Origin: Atherinomorus stipes
Lineage: Eukaryota; Chordata; Actinopteri; Atheriniformes; Atherinidae
Assembly: GCA_023101725.1 (NCBI GenBank)
Contig: JALJCO010009099.1
Location: 186,001-250,000, forward strand
Length of the DNA: 64,000 nucleotides
Direction: 5' to 3'
The notes beneath the pieces were generated by a model. That model did not search any database, was not told the DNA's origin, and saw only the letters and a list, made by a program, of their open reading frames with translations. Shown here piece by piece: positions 58,286 through 64,000 of this stretch; the stretch's first letter is position 1, and every line of letters begins with the position of its first letter. A program made the translations under genes and the position numbers.

Positions 58286-58991
58286 TATATTGGGGGTTTT
58301 CAGTCATTAAGTTAGAAGCTGGACCTGAAATTTTAAAAAAAAAAGTCTTTGAAGGAGCATTTGGAAAGAAAATTTATTGGAGCCAACTTTTTAGCAGAAA
58401 CAATGCAGATGGTACAGAAAATTAACCTGACATATCAGATGGTTTGCTTCATGAAACCATCTGGAGAGTCTTCCATTGAAAGAAATGAGAAAAGGGCAGG
58501 TATTTTCAGTAAGGGGATAGCAGGTGAGGAGGGAGAAACATAAAATTTAAGCTAACAAACCAGGTTAACCAAGCAGAACCACACGGAATGAGGAAATACA
58601 ACACAAGCAGCATGACTTTCATTGTACGTAAAACTTCCCGTAGCTACGAGGGATCGGAATTTTAACTGATTCTAGTCAGGCAGATCAAAACGACATAAGC
58701 TGATTATTTTTAATCAATTATGACATGAAAAAATAATTTATCCCCACAATAAAATTGTAAAATGGAGTGGAAATTATTTTGATGTGCGTGTCGCGTCTTG
58801 TTTCCATGTCCTGCTTCCGTGTCCCATTTTCCATTTTTGCGTCCCCATTTCCATGTTCCCTATTCTAGTCCCTGAAAATATTTCTAAGCTTTTTATTAAC
58901 TAGCTTGTTGATGCCACTTTGCTTCGTTGGCAAGCTGTCCTCTCCCTCTGGTGTTGCTCAAAGCAGAGTCCTGTCTCCAGGAGATTGCTTT
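58286..58991. other. unassigned noncoding sequence
   Basis: About 700 bp. Some C/T-rich repeated words (TTTCCATGTCC, CCCATTTCCATG) occur near 58800-58860. No gene or bounded repeat was found. Confidence 0.3.
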
Positions 58992-59891
58992 CAACCTGCC
59001 CTCCAAAGTCATACGTACTATAGGGCCGTTTGTTCATGCACCAAAATACGTTTTTCTAAAAGAAAGTGAGCAAAAGCGACACCTAGCAGTGCATACGTTA
59101 CTGCTGAGTTTCTCCCTGGCATGACCAAAAGAAAAATGGCAGATGTCCCTTCAATCTTCAGTAGAAATTTGTATCTTTTAAGATAGATTGTGGCCTCAGC
59201 TTTGTTTTGATAACTTTTCTAGCGACAAATATACACTTTATTTTCATCATATCCATTCGGTTTATATAAACGAATCATAGTTTTTTTTTTTTGTTTTTTT
59301 TTTCATGTTGACGCATATTCTTTCAGGTTTTGTGGTTGTTGCTATGGCGGTTGCTAAGGACGCTATCAACAACGAATTGGGAAAAAGGGATAAACAGGAC
59401 ATTTATGGCGTTGCAGTGGCTGGAAATAACTTTTTGCATGTCATATACGTCCACATTCCTCAGTGAACATAAACAGAATTCAAATAGGCTACATAATGAA
59501 TGCACCCTGTCATATCATAATCAGGTGGACTTTTTTTATTAGCTTTGATGGCCTTTATATCACAGGTTTAGGGGAGAGGGAAAGTGGGCAGAGAGTGGGG
59601 GATGCAGAGGGTCCCAGGCTGGGAATCGTACCTAAACCGGCTGTGCAAAGGAACTTCTGCACGCCTCTGATTACTGGGCAGCTTCCCAACCAGTTGAGCT
59701 GCCTCAGGTGTATCAACCAATTGTTAAATATCTTTCTGCAGTCGACTTCCTTCTCTGTAGTCGGACTCACTGTCATTTCTCCTCCTGCCGCTGCCAGGGG
59801 TGTCAGGGAGCTTGTAAAATACGCTCTGAGAGCATAATTTCAGGTGTGCACAAACGACCCTATAGTACATATGACATTGAAGGACAGGTTG
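58992..59891. mobile_element. 900-bp element with ~50-bp inverted ends, containing a SINE
   Basis: The left end CAACCTGCCCTCCAAAGTCA at 58992 continues TACGTACTATAGGGCCGTTT. On the minus strand from 59891 the right end is CAACCTGTCCTTCAATGTCA then TATGTACTATAGGGTCGTTT. The arms match at roughly nine in ten positions over about 48 bp. Flanking octamers ATTGCTTT and GTTGTTTT agree at 6 of 8, consistent with an old hAT-type duplication. I do not recognise the family. A SINE at 59550-59710 has inserted inside, so the original element was near 740 bp. Confidence 0.8.
59550..59710 (-). mobile_element. tRNA-derived SINE
   Basis: On the minus strand the unit starts with a tRNA-like head: GGCAGCTCAACTGGTTGGGA as a box-A region and GGTACGATTCCCAGCCTGGG as a box-B region, which together make an internal RNA polymerase III promoter. 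A pyrimidine-rich body follows (GACCCTCTGCATCCCCCACT, then CTCTGCCCACTTTCCCTC), and it ends GATATAAAGGCC before an A-rich side. This matches the plan of abundant teleost SINEs whose tail reads CCCCTCTCTC ... AATAAAGGC. It depends on LINE proteins to move. The box B is mutated from GGTTCGATTCC, so transcription is doubtful. Confidence 0.75.
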
Positions 59892-60507
59892 GTTGTTTTA
59901 TTTGCATTTTGCAGGTAAATATGCCATGCATTAGATATTATGGGTGTGAGCGGGTTGCAGGTGAGAATACAAATTTTATGTAATTTTTGTGGACATGACA
60001 AGTGTTTGCTGAGGTTATTTGTGACCGGGGTGACCCATGAAGCTTGGCATTGCTCCTCACCAGCACCCAGCCAGTGAGGGAGATTTTTCTGCTGCTGCTT
60101 ATGTGAATAAGAGCACAGCTGAAACCAAATCGTGGATGATATCGCGTTTATATGCGGGCCTCTCCAGGTCTCCTCCTTGGACCACTTTAGTTTATATTTT
60201 TAATCCATTGCTCCGCTAGCTTGAACCACTCCTGTGTTGGTCAGGTAACCCCACCCCCCATCCCCGACGCAAGCTACGTGAACTTCTTTACTCTGGCAAA
60301 GTAACAAGGTCTGGAACCAGTTTTGAGAGCCCCATGTTTAGGGGGTGGAAAGCCAAAGAAGCATTTTGTTTTTAGGGTCTTTTTTTTTTTCCAGGCTCCA
60401 GCTCTGGACCGGTCCTCTCTTGGCTCGGTGAAAAAGGGGCCAAAAAGATGCAGGGACTGAAACTGGGCTGTTGCATCTCCAACGGCTTTTTTGAGTTCAC
60501 TGGTCTC
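59892..60507. other. unassigned noncoding sequence
   Basis: About 600 bp with no recognised gene. A poly-T run lies near 60381-60391. Confidence 0.3.
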
Positions 60508-60690
60508 AGGATCTCAATCCAACAAAGCAGCTTTGGGATGTGGTGAAATGGAAGATTCTCATCATGGATGTGCAGCAACTATGTGGTGCTATCATGTCAA
60601 TGAAGTAAAATCTCCGAGGAATGTTTTCAACACCTCTTTGAATTTATGCCAACAAGAATTAAGACACTTCTGAAGGAAAAAGTGAGTTGA
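60508..60690 (+). pseudogene. Tc1-like transposase C-terminal fragment
   Basis: DLNPTKQLWDVVKWKILIMD then VQQLCGAIMSM is followed, after a one-base shift, by SKISEECFQHLFEFMPTRIK and TLLKEKVS before TGA. It is the same lineage as 46216-46400, and together the two show the C-terminal end of that Tc1 transposase. Only the part from the third catalytic block onward is present. Confidence 0.85.
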
Positions 60691-62528
60691 AGTCTGAACT
60701 AGCATGGTAATTTTGTAAGTGACTGTATCATTAGGTAGAATTTACTTGTCACAAGTGTAGTGGGTCAGCCGTCTACCGTCATTTTCTTTATGACAAGAAT
60801 GAGCTCATATTCATAAACTCAAAACATTCTCCAGTCTTCAGTTTTCTCCCACAGTACAAACACATACATGTCAGAATAAATGCTGATTTAAATTGCATGT
60901 AGGTGTGGGAGGCCTGTATGTCTGTCTCTATTAGCCTTGTGATGGGCTGGAAACCTGATCAGGACCACCCACTATCTGATGAACTGGACATGTGGAGTGG
61001 AGGGAAACATCTCCCTACTGAAAAAAAAATTTTCCTATTAATATTTTACTGCAAGAAAACCACAGCTTTAATGTTCCAAAGTAAGCTACCAGCAATCTGA
61101 ACTCAGGGATTATTTGCTAATGAAGTTCTTAACAGTACGAGTTCAACTTGGACCCTCATTAGATGTATGCAAACTTTTAGCCCTACAGGCTTTCAAAGAG
61201 CAGCACATTTTGACTCTTATCACAGATAAGGATGTAATAATAAGAAGTCCACATTTTCCAACTGATTTTATAGAGCAAAGACGTTTCAGATCCTGCGCAG
61301 CAGCAGCACCGACTCAGTCTGTATTCTACACACAACTCCATGCAATATGCAGAATATTTGCTTTTTCCTAAGGAACTTCAGTGATGCTGCATTTATTATA
61401 TTCTCTGAAAACCAACTGCACGAAACATACATTATCTTCCTTCGCTTAAGCTTGGTCATGGTATTATGAGGCATTAAGGGTATTTGCAGAAAATTGGGAG
61501 TTACTGTATCTGGCAAAGCTTGAGCACGCAAAGCCAGATCACGCACTCTGCTGAACCCTCCATAACCTTTCTAAGCTGTAAGGAACATCACAGCAGGAAA
61601 AAAGTGCCAGTCTGATCAATACGGCTGGTAATAACAGTTGTGTGTTTGTGTGTGTAGGTGTGTGTGCAGCATCAGAGATAAAAGAAAAAAGATGCAGAAA
61701 GCAACAAAATCACAGTAAACTTGTGTAACAGCAAATTTGAACAGCAGTGTTTTTTTTTTCTGAACAGAAATTGAAGTCATATGTGACTTTTGAGGGTTGG
61801 TGTGATTTGTCTACCAATTCTCTGACGGTAATCTCTGCTGGCAGAGCACGGAAAACATTTTTGCTTGAATCCAGCAGCCGACAGCATTGTCTTGTACTCA
61901 TTAACAGTCTGAGGATAGCCTCTGTAGCTGGACTGATGCACTCCTCATCTAATATTCGGCCTTAGGTTGTATGACATTCCTCGGGGCATGTGCCTGACAT
62001 TTGGAAGTAGACTCTTATAGATAGAGTAATAATGTCACAGAGGCTGTGGGTGTATTTTTGTCTAGGAAATACAGAGAAACAGCAGACAAGCAAGCATTGT
62101 CTAATGTAGAGAATGATTTAATCTGCAGAGACAGACAGCCAAGAGATGGAAATAACTGCAGAGAATATTAAGCCTTCTGTTTTCTTTAACTGCAAATGAC
62201 TTCCTGTATATTAAAGTCGAGAAAAATGAAGGAATGTGTGTGATCATAAATAAAGCCAGGTTTTATAGACATGACTCAAATGCCCTTGTGTGAGGTTGCG
62301 TACCTTTGAAATTGATGATTAAGTTTAAGTTGAGTGAATACCTTTGTATCAGTTTGATAAAAAAAAATCCATCTCACAAACAGTTTAGAGCCCTAAAAGA
62401 AATCTTAAAAGACTATGAATGTATTAACCTCTGGGGCAATCATGTACCACCCATCCTAATAACACAGATATTCATTTAAACAAACTATAATATGCTTCTA
62501 GCTTGAGGTAAGAGATTAATTTCAGGGG
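60691..62528. other. unassigned noncoding sequence
   Basis: A plus-strand LINE-tail-like patch (GTGATGGGCTGGAAACCTGA near 60939) lies at about 60890-60990. The remainder is AT-rich and unique-looking. The 85- and 86-codon frames at 61114-61546 overlap on opposite strands and have no motif. A short GT run lies near 61640. Confidence 0.3.
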
Positions 62529-62760
62529 TCTACAACTCTAATTCTACAAAGGTCTGGATTTTACAATGCAAATAAAAAACAAAATGCAATGATGTTCAAA
62601 TCTCAGCAACCCATATTTATTCCCAATCAATCATAATCTACATATCCGATACCGAAACTGAGGTATTTTATGACCTCACGGAAAAGGTTTTGAATCTAAT
62701 GGCATCAACATGAGTCTAAAAAGGTGGAACAGAAGGAAGAGCAAAGTGCTGGACTTCTCT
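62529..62760. repeat. truncated DNA-transposon terminus
   Basis: TCTACAACTCTAATTCTACA at the left, ACAAAATGCAATGATGTTCA and then GAATCTAATGGCATCAACAT follow the order of a very common fish repeat whose ends read TACAACCCCAATTCC. Only one end is present and the body fades by about 62760. The superfamily is not decided. Confidence 0.5.
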
Positions 62761-63448
62761 GTGCTGTGTCTGGATTCACCACATTGTTCAGAGGCGTTCT
62801 GAGTTTGGTGAGTTTCACCATGGCACTCTCAGATCTGGGCTCAATTTGATGATCTGCTTTCCTGATGGGGGGACAGCAGGTAATCAAACCACCATTCAGA
62901 AACCCGGAACCAGACACAGATCACAGTCTATGCTCCATTGTCTTTGTAAAGTGAAGAGATTCCTCGGGTTCTTCTTGGTATTTCCTGTCCCGTCAGAAAA
63001 TGTGTCTCTCCGCCATGACACTGAGTTGCTCCGATTGGTTGTCACCCTGCATGAAGCTTCAGAAGTTCAGATTTCCCAACTCTGGCTTCGATGGCCCTGG
63101 ACGCTCAGTGATGCTCAAAAGCTAAAAAAAGGACAGCGGCAGACGGCCAAACCTCAAGAAGGCTTGATGCCCCCATGGCACACGTTCACATAGACTTTGC
63201 GTGTTAACCTGATGCCCAAATCGCGTTTGGTCTGAACTAATTAAGAGTCAGAGCATCCAGTTTCACTTTGTCCTACTCGCACAGAGATTCCTCTGAATTC
63301 TTTGAACCTTTTAATATAATACTTTGTAGATCAGGGCTACTCAATTCATTTTGATGAGGGCAAAATTCTGCAGGTTTTCAATGTCTCTTTGGTCCCATAC
63401 ACCTTATTAGAATTAAATCGATGAAGTATCCTTTCAAGCTCTGCACAA
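62761..63448. other. unassigned noncoding sequence
   Basis: A 115-codon plus-strand frame at 62846-63193 has no recognisable domain and overlaps a minus-strand frame. A patch from about 63333 (CAGGGCTACTCAATTCATTT) looks like a decayed hAT MITE left end. No gene is supported. Confidence 0.3.
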
Positions 63449-63451
63449 TTA

Positions 63452-64000
63452 GGGCCGGATCACGAAGATACAAATTTGTGTGCAGTAGTTTTCCCATGCA
63501 AATTAGAATTTTTCGCGAGGGACTGAACCACTGTTTGCGGGTGATTTACAAAGAATGATCATGCAAATGACTGTTGGTGCAAATGTGTTCGAAATGCCCC
63601 TGCATGAATTAGGTTTTGCGGGCTTTGAAGATTGCAGCATGGCAACTTGCGAGAGACGACAGCACAAACGAAATACCACCCACAGAGGGAGATATTAGTG
63701 GAAGAGGGAAATGAAAATATGATTTAAAATAAGTATGATAAATACAAAAATTTTAATAATACAACAGGTATCCAAACAGAGTCTCAGAAGTGGCCAATTT
63801 ATGAGGACATGGATCAGGAGTTGCTGAACAAATGAAGGAGTCTGCAGCCTCAAATATGGTCTCTGACATGGTCTCTATTATGCACGAGGTGTGAACTTTG
63901 GCACAGTACCAACGGCTCCAGAGGCTTGCGCTGACAGGTGATCTGGTGATCCTCTCCACTTGCTAAAATCCAAGTCAAAATGTGACATTATTAAAAAGAG
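63452..64000. mobile_element. PIF/Harbinger-like element, copy 2, cut by the window edge
   Basis: GGGCCGGATCACGAAGATAC begins at 63452 with TTA just before it, the expected 3-bp target. The sequence then runs parallel to 31865-32370 through GCGAGGGACTGAACC, CAAAGAATGATCATGCAAAT, ACAACAGGTATCC, ATGAGGACATGGATCAGGAG and CTAAAATCCAAGT. It continues past the end of the window, so its interior, where a transposase could lie, is not visible here. Confidence 0.85.

Overview
The window looks like a vertebrate gene desert, most likely from a ray-finned (percomorph-type) fish. The reasons are: no bacterial-style gene packing; AT-rich sequence broken by long microsatellites; a tRNA-derived SINE with a teleost-type tail; fossils of several fish-type Tc1 transposases; hAT and PIF/Harbinger-like elements; and decayed CR1/L2/Rex1-like LINE pieces. 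The exact species cannot be fixed from sequence alone. I found no exon of a host protein gene, no rRNA and no intact tRNA. The longest open frame (about 195 codons, 873-1460) is a fragment of a LINE reverse transcriptase, and every other frame I can interpret is either transposon-derived or a low-complexity artefact.

Layout. 1-9.5 kb: a LINE fossil, a 286-bp tandem duplication, pentanucleotide and dinucleotide microsatellites, a Harbinger-like MITE with a tiny SANT-like start, a TTAA-flanked MITE and a 76-bp Tc1-type foldback. 9.5-22 kb: mostly unassigned sequence with one large inverted-repeat element (11.4-12.3 kb) and a tandem pair of tRNA-like segments (17.2-17.6 kb). 22-31 kb: an hAT-type element with a perfect 8-bp target duplication, a TTAA element, a second hAT element, an internally deleted Tc1 element and another Tc1 fossil. 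31.9-36 kb: a 2.4-kb Harbinger-like element holding a nested element, followed by a three-level nest of MITEs. 39-42.5 kb: a 203-bp near-perfect hairpin touching a Tc1 fossil, a second copy of a TA-flanked MITE, and an hAT transposase pseudogene. 46-51 kb: a Tc1 tail, a 400-bp GATAC satellite whose variation is almost all transitions, an antisense LINE fossil and one more Tc1 fossil. 54-64 kb: the second TTAA element copy inserted in a half hAT MITE, a 900-bp inverted-repeat element containing a SINE, another Tc1 tail, and the 5' end of a second Harbinger-like copy cut by the window edge.

Nothing here works together as a pathway or operon. The content is a record of repeated cut-and-paste insertion, with target duplications (8 bp for hAT, TA for Tc1-like, 3 bp for Harbinger-like, TTAA for a MITE group) that can be read directly. 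Four blocks (about 26.93-27.17, 27.42-27.52, 32.75-33.33 and 43.70-44.15 kb) have homopolymer-swollen sequence that looks more like assembly error than biology. The stretches between repeats may hold cis-regulatory DNA of distant genes, but I can only point to candidates.
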